Notes under the pieces: model-generated | Told to the model about the DNA's origin: nothing | The model's input: only the letters and a program-made list of their open reading frames with translations | Databases searched by the model: none | Assembly (NCBI GenBank): GCA_002390225.1 | Contig: DGOW01000103.1 | Location: 1-9,374 of the forward strand | Length of the DNA: 9,374 bases | Direction of reading: 5' to 3' | Origin: Gemmatimonadales bacterium UBA4456 | GTDB lineage: Bacteria; Gemmatimonadota; Gemmatimonadetes; Longimicrobiales; Gaopeijiaceae | Translations under genes and position numbers: made by a program | Part shown: positions 1-6,230 of the stretch, one piece after another | How the letters are laid out: each line of letters begins with the position of its first letter | Position numbering within the stretch: position 1 is the stretch's first letter

Positions 1-415
1 CCGTCTCTTCGAGTTCTTCTGCTTCTTCCGGCAAGTCGACAACGGCGGCCTCGACCTCTTCCTCCGCCACCTCCGGCTCCTCTTCGGGTGTGGGCTCTTC
101 GCGTGGGGGCTCCGGTTCTGGCTCGGGCTCCGGCTCTGGCTCCTCGATCGGGACGATCTCCTCGACCTCGGGCTCGGGCAGAGTAGGCTCCGGATCCGGC
201 CGCTCGACGACGAGTTCCTCTGCTGCCTCCTGGGGCTCCTCGGCCTGCACCGCGGGCGGAGGGGATACCAGCTCGATCTCGTACGTGAGGAATTCGATCG
301 GTTCCGGGGCGTAGAACGTGCTCAGCCATGCGAGCACGACGATCATCGCGTGCATCGCACCCGAAAGGGCAGCAGAGCGACGATCGAAGGGGTCGGGGGA
401 GCGGCGGCGCCCCAT
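1..415 (-). CDS. TonB/TolA-like energy transducer, partial (C-terminus beyond left edge)
   Basis: Only the first 138 codons are present. The ATG at 415 lies three bases after the tolR stop, with GGAG about ten bases upstream. A short basic N-terminus (MGRRRS) is followed by one membrane span at about residues 17-36, then the segment FLTYEIELVSPPP and a long periplasmic linker made almost only of Glu, Pro, Val and Ala, including a run of six EP pairs. This is the layout of TonB and TolA: an inner-membrane anchor and an extended periplasmic arm whose C-terminal domain contacts outer-membrane partners. The contact domain is outside the window, so TonB and TolA cannot be told apart from the protein itself. 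The preceding tolQ/tolR-type genes make a role in the same motor complex likely. It is the fourth gene of the epimerase-tolQ-tolR unit. Confidence 0.85.
   Translation of the reverse strand, partial: MGRRRSPDPFDRRSAALSGAMHAMIVVLAWLSTFYAPEPIEFLTYEIELVSPPPAVQAEEPQEAAEELVVERPDPEPTLPEPEVEEIVPIEEPEPEPEPEPEPPREEPTPEEEPEVAEEEVEAAVVDLPEEAEELEET
107..142 (-). repeat. (Glu-Pro)6 coding repeat in the TonB/TolA-like linker
   Basis: Six consecutive Glu-Pro pairs are encoded by GAG/GAA followed by CCN codons, giving a six-base period on the DNA. Such repeats form stiff, extended periplasmic arms in TonB proteins. The repeat may vary in copy number between strains through slippage in steps of six bases, which would keep the frame. 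Confidence 0.8.
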
Positions 416-418
416 GGG

Positions 419-856
419 TCAGTTCTCCGTCCAGGGCACCGCAACGGCCGACCACCCTACACCGCTGTTTACCGCCGCGGCCATCGCCCGCAGTACGGGA
501 CCGTACGGGGCAAGTGAATCCGCCCGGAGGAACACCCGCTCGATGTTCCCCGCGGCTACAATCTGCCGCAGGGCCGACTCCAGTTCCTCCTCGGGAATGG
601 CGCTCTCCTCGAGCAGGACCGTGCCATCACGCTGGACTGTGACGAAGATCGGCTGCTCCTGAGCCGTCAGTGGTTGCACATCAGCCCGAGGGACCGCGAC
701 CTCGATTCCGCCTTGGAGGATGGGTGCCGTAATGATGAAAATGATCAACAGTGTAAAGGCGACGTCGACCAGGCTCGTAACGTTGATCTCCGCGTTCAGC
801 GGAAGATCCGACCGGGTCGCGCTTGCACCCCTTCTGCGTCTTCCAAGTGAACTCAC
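419..856 (-). CDS. tolR: Biopolymer transport protein TolR/ExbD family
   Basis: This 145-residue protein has the usual length and layout of TolR/ExbD: a short basic cytoplasmic N-terminus (GRRRRG), one transmembrane helix at about residues 24-46, and a periplasmic domain of about 95 residues. The helix carries the family signature SLVDVAFTLLIIF, and Asp31 is the expected membrane carboxylate that carries protons during force transduction. The start is GTG at 856, overlapping the tolQ stop as GTGA, which implies translational coupling. The next gene, a TonB/TolA-like protein, starts three bases after the TGA at 419-421. Together with TolQ it should form the proton-driven stator of a Tol or Ton motor. 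ExbD is an equally good family name; TolR is preferred because a single motor gene set with close packing is seen here. Confidence 0.92.
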   Translation of the reverse strand: MSSLGRRRRGASATRSDLPLNAEINVTSLVDVAFTLLIIFIITAPILQGGIEVAVPRADVQPLTAQEQPIFVTVQRDGTVLLEESAIPEEELESALRQIVAAGNIERVFLRADSLAPYGPVLRAMAAAVNSGVGWSAVAVPWTEN

Positions 857-1575
857 AAGACGCGGCCTTCCCGAGCCAGCGTGCCGATGAATTCACTCGA
901 GAAGCCCTCGAGCTCACCGCTCACGAGGTTCAGCTTTCCAACGAAGTGGTTGTATGCGATGACCGCCGGAATCGCGACAGCGAGTCCGGCGACGGTGGTC
1001 AGCAGCGCTTCGGCGACGCCGGGCGCCACAGCCATGATGTTGCTCGAACCAGAAGAGGTGATACGTAGGAACGCGTTCATGATGCCGATCACGGTGCCCA
1101 TCAAGCCCATGAGAGGAGAGACAGATCCGATCACAGCAAGCGAGCCGAGACCATGCGCGAGCTCGTCACGCTCCTCGGCTTCCTGTTTCTCGAGCACCAA
1201 GCGAAGCGCTTCCAGCTGAGTCAGAGATAGACCCTGACTCGGCGGCGCATCTTCCCGTAGGGCTCCCGGTTGGAGCTCACTGAAGAAGTTTACGCCCTGA
1301 CGAAAGACACGGCGGTACGGTGAGTCGGGCAGCGAGAGGATGGTCTTATACGCGTCCTGGAGGCGCTGCGCGCGTTCCATGTAGTCCAGGAATTCGTCCC
1401 CCTGCTGGCGGACCTCCCCGAACTGGCGTGACTTGCTGAGGATCAGCCACCAGCTGAACACGGATCCGGCCGCCAGCACCAGGAGGACGATCTTGGTGGG
1501 GATCGTCGCACCCGCGAGCATCGACCAGGCGGTCGTGGGTGGTCCAGCTTGGAGAAGCAGTGTGGTCAGGCTCAT
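853..1575 (-). CDS. tolQ: Proton-channel protein TolQ/ExbB (MotA/TolQ/ExbB family)
   Basis: The 240-residue length matches TolQ (about 230) and ExbB (about 244). There are three transmembrane segments at roughly residues 26-47, 143-168 and 183-208, with a large cytoplasmic region between the first and second. The most conserved parts of the family are visible: GLMGTVIGIMNAF in the second helix and APGVAEALLTTVAGL leading into the third. TolQ forms the pentameric channel around TolR in the inner membrane and couples proton flow to movement of the TonB/TolA partner. The ATG at 1575 overlaps the stop of the upstream epimerase as ATGA, and its own stop overlaps the tolR GTG start, so the genes are likely co-translated. 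Whether it serves envelope constriction (Tol) or nutrient uptake (Ton) cannot be decided from this window. Confidence 0.93.
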   Translation of the reverse strand: MSLTTLLLQAGPPTTAWSMLAGATIPTKIVLLVLAAGSVFSWWLILSKSRQFGEVRQQGDEFLDYMERAQRLQDAYKTILSLPDSPYRRVFRQGVNFFSELQPGALREDAPPSQGLSLTQLEALRLVLEKQEAEERDELAHGLGSLAVIGSVSPLMGLMGTVIGIMNAFLRITSSGSSNIMAVAPGVAEALLTTVAGLAVAIPAVIAYNHFVGKLNLVSGELEGFSSEFIGTLAREGRVL

Positions 1576-2540
1576 TCCGCGACTTCAGCTTTCTGATTGG
1601 CAATATGGTCATAGGTCTCACGCAAACCCTGTTCCAGAGTGAACGCGGGGCTCCACCCACGGGACCGAATCAGACCCGAGTCGAGTGTGCTGTGCTGCAG
1701 CTCGCCCGGACGCGCAGGTGCGTGATCCCGCGGAGTGTCCGCTCCGGCGATCCCCTCTAGCGCGCCGGCGAGTTGAAGGACACTCGTTCCGACGCCCGTA
1801 CCGACGTTGAATGCTCTCGAATCCAGACCCGTCCCAACGCCCATGTCGGCGTCAGAGGCCAGCATGTTCGCTGCCACGACATCCTTCACGTACACGTAAT
1901 CCCTGGTCTGCTCACCGTCACCGAAAATCGTGAGCGGCTGCCCATCCAGTAGACGGGTGCAGAAGATTGCAACTACACCTGCCTCGCCATGCGGATCCTG
2001 GCGCGGTCCAAATACGTTGGAGTAGCGCAACGCGACGTACTCCATGCCATGTACCTGGCGGTAGTAGTTGAGGTAGAACTCCCCCCCGAGCTTGGTGACG
2101 CCGTATGGGGAGAGCGGCTGCTTGGGCGCGGACTCAGGTGTCGGGATCTGCTCGGGTTCGCCGTACACGACACCACCCGAGCTGACGAAGACGACCCGCT
2201 TCGTCCCGACTTCGCGCGCAGCCTCGGTGATGTTGAGGAGCCCCATGAGGTTAATGCCGGCATCCTTCGCCGGATCATTCACGGAGACGCGGACATCGAT
2301 CTGCGCTGCGTGATGGTTCACGAGGTCGAAGCGCACATCCCGGAAGAGGTCACGAACGGCCGGGTTCCGGATGTCCATCTCCACGAAGGTGGCCGCATCG
2401 GGAATATTGCGGCGCTTCCCCGAGGAAAGGTCATCCACAATCCAGACCTCGTCTCCCGCAGCGAGGTAGGCTTCAGCGACATGGCTGGCGATGAAGCCCG
2501 CCCCGCCGGTGACGAGTACCCTGCGATTCATATGCGTCAT
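1572..2540 (-). CDS. NAD-dependent epimerase/dehydratase, UDP-glucose 4-epimerase (GalE) like
   Basis: A 322-residue extended short-chain dehydrogenase/reductase. The N-terminal Rossmann fold has the NAD-binding motif TGGAGFIASH (residues 11-20) followed by the acidic VDDLSSG at the end of the second strand. The catalytic set is present: Ser120/Ser121 in VSSGG and the YxxxK pair Tyr146/Lys150 in SPYGVTK. Downstream, RYSNVFGPRQDP and GDGEQTRDYVYV are typical of UDP-glucose or UDP-N-acetylglucosamine 4-epimerases. It probably interconverts nucleotide sugars in the cytoplasm for surface polysaccharide; the exact substrate cannot be read from sequence. There is an ATG at 2540 and another at 2531 (MNRRVLV), three codons on; neither has a clear ribosome binding site, and the second gives the commoner family N-terminus. 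It is coupled to tolQ by an ATGA overlap, an unusual partner. Confidence 0.9.
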   Translation of the reverse strand: MTHMNRRVLVTGGAGFIASHVAEAYLAAGDEVWIVDDLSSGKRRNIPDAATFVEMDIRNPAVRDLFRDVRFDLVNHHAAQIDVRVSVNDPAKDAGINLMGLLNITEAAREVGTKRVVFVSSGGVVYGEPEQIPTPESAPKQPLSPYGVTKLGGEFYLNYYRQVHGMEYVALRYSNVFGPRQDPHGEAGVVAIFCTRLLDGQPLTIFGDGEQTRDYVYVKDVVAANMLASDADMGVGTGLDSRAFNVGTGVGTSVLQLAGALEGIAGADTPRDHAPARPGELQHSTLDSGLIRSRGWSPAFTLEQGLRETYDHIANQKAEVAE

Positions 2541-2563
2541 AATCGTGTGTTGTGTGTGGTCAA
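2536..2563 (-). promoter_or_regulatory. Possible sigma70-type promoter at the epimerase start
   Basis: On the minus strand TTGACC (2563-2558) is followed after 16 bases by TATGAC (2541-2536). The -10 candidate contains the first ATG of the epimerase (2540), so a transcript from here would start near the second ATG (2531) and be leaderless or nearly so. The absence of a ribosome binding site before either ATG agrees with this, but the -10 match is only moderate. Confidence 0.3.
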
Positions 2564-2570
2564 GCGGTCA

Positions 2571-2611
2571 GAAACAAAGACAGCCCCCTCCGGCCGAAAC
2601 CGACGGGGACT
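2571..2611 (-). terminator. Rho-independent terminator-like hairpin after the LysM gene
   Basis: Between the LysM gene stop (2660) and the epimerase start, the minus strand reads AGTCCCCGTCGG, a short loop, then CCGGAGGGGGCT, and then TGTCTTTGTTTC. The arms pair as CCCC/GGGG plus CGG/CCG with one mismatch and one wobble between, and the following 12 bases are T-rich. This fits an intrinsic terminator that separates the LysM gene from the epimerase-tol unit. The T tract is interrupted, so efficiency is uncertain. Confidence 0.6.
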
Positions 2612-2659
2612 CTGAAGCAGGTGAGTCGGCGAGGAGCGAAATCGTCCTCGAGAACCTCA

Positions 2660-3763
2660 TCAACGCATCTTCTTCGCGAGGCGGACGACAACGCCCTGAC
2701 GGAATACGTCGTCACGCATCGAGAGGACTCGGGCCGACGCCATGGTCCCGGTCACGCCGATAACCTGAAGCGTGCCTTCCCGCGCCGTGGGGACGGCCTC
2801 ACCAAAGAGCACGAACTCGTCACCGATCGTTACGCCATCGTCTCTACCAAGGTCCAGGAAGGCGATGTGCCCAATGTCGGTCAGAACATGGCTGCCGGCA
2901 AAGCCCATGATCGTAGCTTCCGATCCGCCGCTGACCTGGGCTGCATAGACGCCCTGCCGCTCCTCAAAGGTCGTGAGCGGCCGCGCGAAATCACCGGGCA
3001 GGATCCGGTCGTATTGACGCATCACGATCGCGACGACCTCGCCGTCCCCGATCGTCTGCACCTGAGCCACCCCTGTCGGAATCACAACCTGACCAATGTC
3101 TTCGATCGTACGGTCGACCCGAAAGAGCTGCAGATTCGTCCCGATGCGCGCAGGAGACGACATGGCAATCCTGATCTGGTCGTAGTTCCGAATCGACGGC
3201 GAGCGATTGCCTCCCCCGGCGAATCCGGCGATCGAGCCGGCATTCGCTGGTCCGGTCATCAGTCCGATCATCCAGGGAGCGGAATAGACGGCATCAGAGG
3301 AGACCGGCGCGTAGTCAGTCTCGAATGAAGCGTCGCGCGTCTCCATGGCCTCTGCAGGGTCCGAGAAGAAGACCGTGCGTGAGCCCTCCGTAACCGGGCG
3401 AGCTTGGCGGAAGCCAAATGGGACGAGGTCCACGGGCACCCCCTCGATCATTCCCTGCTCGGTCTCGGTCGGATTCTGCGTAGGCTGGTCAGCGGGCATC
3501 TCGGTCTGAGACTCGCCGGTACGCCCTGGGATCATGATGACCTCGGCCGGATAGATCCAGTTCGGATCCTCGACGACATCACGGTTAGCGTTCCAGATCA
3601 CCCGCCACTCGAACGGATTCGAGTAGTAGCGCTGGGCGAGATCCCACAGTGTGTCTTCTTTGACAACCGTGTGGGTCGCGACAGGCTCCTGGACTGGGGC
3701 CTGGCCAGAGACAAGAGTCGGAAGAATCAGAACGGCGAAAGCCGCCGCGGCCGAACGAAGCAA
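2660..3763 (-). CDS. Secreted LysM-domain protein with duplicated C-terminal domain
   Basis: The 367-residue product begins with a signal peptide (MLRSAAAAFAVLILPTLVSG) and so should be exported to the periplasm. A LysM domain covers about residues 31-79 (HTVVKEDTLWDLAQRYY to AEVIMIPG), a fold that binds peptidoglycan glycan chains. A Pro/Gln/Thr/Glu-rich linker follows. The rest holds two diverged copies of one domain, at about 180-263 and 287-362, each opening with GFAG and each with an [KR/T]IG..xxLF core and a closing G-rich strand pair; they loosely resemble the beta-rich C-terminal domain of FlgT-like proteins, but I do not assign them. The start is TTG at 3763, chosen because AGGAG lies five bases upstream and the signal peptide starts there. 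It has its own promoter and terminator. It likely binds or organises cell wall; no catalytic motif is visible. Confidence 0.88.
   Translation of the reverse strand: MLRSAAAAFAVLILPTLVSGQAPVQEPVATHTVVKEDTLWDLAQRYYSNPFEWRVIWNANRDVVEDPNWIYPAEVIMIPGRTGESQTEMPADQPTQNPTETEQGMIEGVPVDLVPFGFRQARPVTEGSRTVFFSDPAEAMETRDASFETDYAPVSSDAVYSAPWMIGLMTGPANAGSIAGFAGGGNRSPSIRNYDQIRIAMSSPARIGTNLQLFRVDRTIEDIGQVVIPTGVAQVQTIGDGEVVAIVMRQYDRILPGDFARPLTTFEERQGVYAAQVSGGSEATIMGFAGSHVLTDIGHIAFLDLGRDDGVTIGDEFVLFGEAVPTAREGTLQVIGVTGTMASARVLSMRDDVFRQGVVVRLAKKMR
2678..2905 (-). repeat. Second copy of duplicated domain in LysM protein
   Basis: Codes for residues 287-362. It opens with GFAG, and about 25 residues later has TIGDEFVLF, then GTLQVIGVTG and RQGVVVRL. 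These align with RIGTNLQLF, GQVVIPTGVAQV and LPGDFARPL of the first copy at the same spacing. The similarity is at the protein level only. Confidence 0.55.
2975..3226 (-). repeat. First copy of duplicated domain in LysM protein
   Basis: Codes for residues 180-263. It opens with GFAGGG, and RIGTNLQLF follows about 25 residues later, then GQVVIPTGVAQV, GEVVAIVMR and LPGDF. The repeat period to the second copy is about 106 residues. Confidence 0.55.
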
Positions 3764-3768
3764 TCAGG

Positions 3769-3773
3769 CTCCT
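3769..3773 (-). promoter_or_regulatory. Ribosome binding site that decides the TTG start of the LysM gene
   Basis: AGGAG on the minus strand stands five bases before the TTG at 3763-3761. It is the clearest Shine-Dalgarno match among the starts examined in this window. It supports a TTG start where no ATG fits the signal peptide. Confidence 0.75.
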
Positions 3774-3818
3774 ACGGCAAGTAGAATGGGGGCTTTTCGC
3801 CCAGTGGATGCTGTCCCG

Positions 3819-3848
3819 AAGATAGGAACGCCTCCAACAAAAGGTCAA
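3819..3848 (-). promoter_or_regulatory. Sigma70-type promoter for the LysM gene
   Basis: TTGACC (3848-3843) and TATCTT (3824-3819) are separated by 18 bases on the minus strand, within the 112-base gap between the radC-like gene and the LysM gene. A start near 3812 would give a leader of about 50 bases that contains a small GGGC-loop-GCCC hairpin (3802-3790). A short inverted repeat, AAGGT-3-ACCTT (3841-3853), overlaps the -35 box and could be an operator or chance. Confidence 0.55.
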
Positions 3849-3875
3849 ACCTTATTTCGATCCGACGTCAAACGT

Positions 3876-4613
3876 TTACGGCCCGAGATCCGCAGCGAGT
3901 GAGGTGTACCCTCCCTGGGCGACGATTACGTGGTCAAGGACCGGTATCCCCAGCGTTCGACCGGCCTCCGCGAGCTGCCTTGTCACGGCTCGATCCTCGG
4001 CAGACGGAGTCGGGTCCCCGGACGGGTGATTATGCACGAGGATGACCCCCGCAGCTCCCTCCCCTACAGCGAGGCGAAAGACCTCGCGCGGGTGAATCAG
4101 CGAGGCATCGAGAATGCCCCGGGTGACCAGCACTGAGCGCAGAACTCGATGCCGCGTGTTGAGCAGGAGTGCGTGGAACTCCTCCTGGGGACGATCCCTA
4201 AGCCGGGGTCCCATGGTTCGGAATACGTCGGACGGACCACGAATCGGGGCCTCGACCGGACGGATCCCGACCGCGGCCCTGCGCCCGAGTTCGAATGCGG
4301 CCGCGAGTCGAGCGGCCGTCGCGCGCCCTACGCCAACCACGGACTCGAGGGTCGCAACGTCGGTGGAAGCGAGCCGCCCCGGGGTCTCGAAGCGGGTCAG
4401 CAGTGACGACGCCACCGCCGACGCAGGGGCGTGTGCGGTCCCACTTCCAATCATCAGGATCAGAAGGTCGGCGTCGGTCAGAGCGGCCGCACCGAGACGG
4501 CGGAGCCGCTCGCGGGGGCGATCGTGAGCATAGGGATCATCCCGAGGACGAGGGTTGTGGCGGTCGTGATGAGGCATCACGGGACGATCGCGCAGGGTCT
4601 CGGGCGAACCCAT
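3876..4613 (-). CDS. radC: RadC/YeeS-family JAMM-domain protein
   Basis: A 245-residue protein of normal length for the RadC family (about 220-245). The N-terminal third contains a helix-hairpin-helix type segment (LESVVGVGRATAARLA, about 89-105). The C-terminal half is the RadC JAMM metalloprotease-like domain: EEF (residues 144-146), then HNHPSGDPTPSAED, with His194, His196 and Asp207 in the positions of zinc ligands. The name comes from an old E. coli repair locus, and later work does not support a direct repair role for the chromosomal gene; the biochemical function is unknown. The ATG at 4613 lies 17 bases after the rimI-like stop, without a clear ribosome binding site; Met13 (4577) is an alternative. 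The first 30 residues are basic and His/Arg/Pro-rich, unlike the conserved core. It ends the long housekeeping operon. Confidence 0.92.
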   Translation of the reverse strand: MGSPETLRDRPVMPHHDRHNPRPRDDPYAHDRPRERLRRLGAAALTDADLLILMIGSGTAHAPASAVASSLLTRFETPGRLASTDVATLESVVGVGRATAARLAAAFELGRRAAVGIRPVEAPIRGPSDVFRTMGPRLRDRPQEEFHALLLNTRHRVLRSVLVTRGILDASLIHPREVFRLAVGEGAAGVILVHNHPSGDPTPSAEDRAVTRQLAEAGRTLGIPVLDHVIVAQGGYTSLAADLGP

Positions 4614-4630
4614 GGCCGAACGAGTCGGCG

Positions 4631-5101
4631 TCAGCCCACCGCCATAAGCATGACCCGCGCATCCTCGCGCGGGTTGTCGTAGTAGGCGCGGCGCAGCCCG
4701 ACGTCCTCGAAGCCGAATCGGGTGTAGAGGTCGATCGCTCGCTTGTTCGAGGCCCGCACCTCGAGAAAGAGCTTCTGGACGCCGCGTCCCGCGGCCACAT
4801 CGACGACGTGACGGAGCAGGTGAGAGCCAAGTCCAGCCCCGCGTCGAACCGGCGACAGAGCCAGGTTCGCGAGCTCACCCTGATCCAGGATGCACCAGAC
4901 TACGGCATATCCGATCACCAGACCGGACTCCTCGACCATGACGATCAGCTCCACGCCGTCCCGGTCGATGAGGCTGGCGAACGTGTCGGCCTGCCATGGC
5001 GTGGTGAATGCCTCGGTTTCGATCGCGACCACGGCGTCCACATCGTCAGACTGGAGGGGACGAATCTCGATGCCGAGGGGAAGCGCATCAGGGGCGCTCA
5101 T
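4631..5101 (-). CDS. rimI: RimI-like GNAT N-acetyltransferase
   Basis: This 156-residue protein is a single GNAT domain of the size of RimI, which acetylates the N-terminal alanine of ribosomal protein S18 from acetyl-CoA. The acetyl-CoA pyrophosphate loop is visible as RRGAGLG (residues 86-92), after the strand ANLALSP. LFLEVRASNKRAIDLYTRFGF (111-131; key residues Glu114, Asn119 and Tyr126) and the late YYDNPREDA are the parts most typical of RimI. The ATG at 5101 overlaps the tsaB stop as ATGA. The pairing of tsaB with rimI is common in bacteria and strengthens the call. The first 12 residues precede the conserved domain and are not diagnostic. Acetylation of other proteins is possible, as known for some RimI homologues. 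Confidence 0.92.
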   Translation of the reverse strand: MSAPDALPLGIEIRPLQSDDVDAVVAIETEAFTTPWQADTFASLIDRDGVELIVMVEESGLVIGYAVVWCILDQGELANLALSPVRRGAGLGSHLLRHVVDVAAGRGVQKLFLEVRASNKRAIDLYTRFGFEDVGLRRAYYDNPREDARVMLMAVG

Positions 5102-5769
5102 CCCCAGAGTCGCTCCGCGCTCGACGCCCGCACGTACTCCGGCTCCCAGGCACCGACGTCCTCGACCGGACCGAACCCGTCGGGCTTGGCGGCCCAGTAG
5201 CGAACCAGGCCATCTGCGAGCAGCACCTCTGGTTCGTGAAGAACCACGAGAAAGCCTCCTCCCTCGATCACCGCACGGTGCTTTTCGGAGGCATCACCGA
5301 CGAAAACCGCTCCCGGGGGCACTACCCCGTCGAGTACATCGCGCAGTTCACCCGCATGAGGCTCGAGCAGCGTCTCGATCTGCGTGCCACCGACACCGTA
5401 GCACGCTCCGTACACCCGCTCTGCGCGTGCGTCGAAGAGCGCGTACCGCACGGCACCCTCCTCGACCGCCAAGGCCGCAGCCGCAAGACTGGATACGGGC
5501 CAAAGCGGAAGGTCGAGCGCGCGACTCAATCCCTTCGCGGTCGCTGCGGCTACGCGCACGCCCGTGAACGAGCCAGGCCCCTCGCCGACGACGAGCCCCG
5601 TCAGCTCAGACCGATCCACACCGGCGTCGTCGAGCACCGCCGCGATCGTCGGGACCAGTTCTGATGCGTGACCAGCCTGCTGCATCAATACCCCCCGCGC
5701 GAGCACATCCCCCTCATGGGCGACCGCGACAGACCCTACGGGCCCCGAAGTGTCGAGGGCGAGGATCAT
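5098..5769 (-). CDS. tsaB: tRNA threonylcarbamoyladenosine biosynthesis protein TsaB
   Basis: A 223-residue protein of the ASKHA fold, the usual length of TsaB. It starts with MILALDTSGPVGSVAV, where the first strand and ATP-site Asp-Thr-Ser are typical, has HASELVPTIAAVL at 34-46, and the signature GEGPGSFTGVR at 62-72 followed by AAATAKGL. EPEYVR near the end is also usual. TsaB is a non-catalytic partner of TsaD in making the t6A base at position 37 of ANN-decoding tRNAs; TsaE acts with them. No tsaD is in the window. Both ends overlap neighbours by ATGA (tsaE upstream, rimI downstream), so expression should be tightly coupled. Confidence 0.96.
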   Translation of the reverse strand: MILALDTSGPVGSVAVAHEGDVLARGVLMQQAGHASELVPTIAAVLDDAGVDRSELTGLVVGEGPGSFTGVRVAAATAKGLSRALDLPLWPVSSLAAAALAVEEGAVRYALFDARAERVYGACYGVGGTQIETLLEPHAGELRDVLDGVVPPGAVFVGDASEKHRAVIEGGGFLVVLHEPEVLLADGLVRYWAAKPDGFGPVEDVGAWEPEYVRASSAERLWG

Positions 5770-6230
5770 CCGACCGAGACCGACATCGGGAATGCCGGCA
5801 GCTCCGGTGGGTGCCCCATGCGTCGCACTTCGATGTCCCGAAGGAGGAGTTCATCTTCCGGAACCGTCAGCCCGATGATCCAGTGGTCATCCGGCATGAA
5901 GCCTTCTGCCTGTGCCGCCCATTCGACCAGGACGATCTCGTTGCCCTCGCCGAGTTGAGACCATCCGAGCTCCCAGAGTTCATCGGGCGATCCGATCCGG
6001 TACAGGTCGATATGCACGACGTCGACCTGAACCGACGCGGGGTATCGGAGGAGCAGGTTGTAGGAGGGCGACGGCATCGGCACCTCCACGCCGGCGCCAT
6101 GACCGATCGCTCGGGCCAGTACGGACTTCCCTGCCCCCAGTCGCCCCTCGAGGGCGATCACCACGGGAGCCTGGATCGTGCTGCCAATCCGTTCGCCCCA
6201 CCGCTCCAGGCCGGGTTCGTCGAGCCTCAT
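5766..6230 (-). CDS. tsaE: tRNA threonylcarbamoyladenosine biosynthesis ATPase TsaE
   Basis: A 154-residue P-loop ATPase of the expected length. The Walker A motif GRLGAGKS is at residues 29-36, followed by SPSYNLLLRY in the place of the family's SPTF motif, then HIDLYRI (73-79) and LVEWAAQA (101-108), the Glu-Trp being characteristic. TsaE binds the TsaB-TsaD complex and its ATP hydrolysis is needed for repeated cycles of t6A formation. The ATG at 6230 is chosen because it overlaps the nadD stop as ATGA and places the core at the right distance; the open frame continues upstream through nadD but is not family-like there. One mild departure is Ser36 instead of the more usual Thr in the P-loop, which is common among P-loop ATPases. 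Confidence 0.95.
   Translation of the reverse strand: MRLDEPGLERWGERIGSTIQAPVVIALEGRLGAGKSVLARAIGHGAGVEVPMPSPSYNLLLRYPASVQVDVVHIDLYRIGSPDELWELGWSQLGEGNEIVLVEWAAQAEGFMPDDHWIIGLTVPEDELLLRDIEVRRMGHPPELPAFPMSVSVG

Noticed and set aside
90..314. Plus-strand Gly/Ser-rich open frame suggesting a low-complexity protein
   Set aside because: It is the reverse reading of the Glu/Pro-rich linker of the TonB/TolA-like gene; the minus-strand frame has a membrane span and fits the operon.
3790..3802. GGGC-loop-GCCC hairpin as a terminator for the radC-like gene
   Set aside because: The stem is only four base pairs, there is no T tract on either side, and it falls after the LysM promoter rather than before it.
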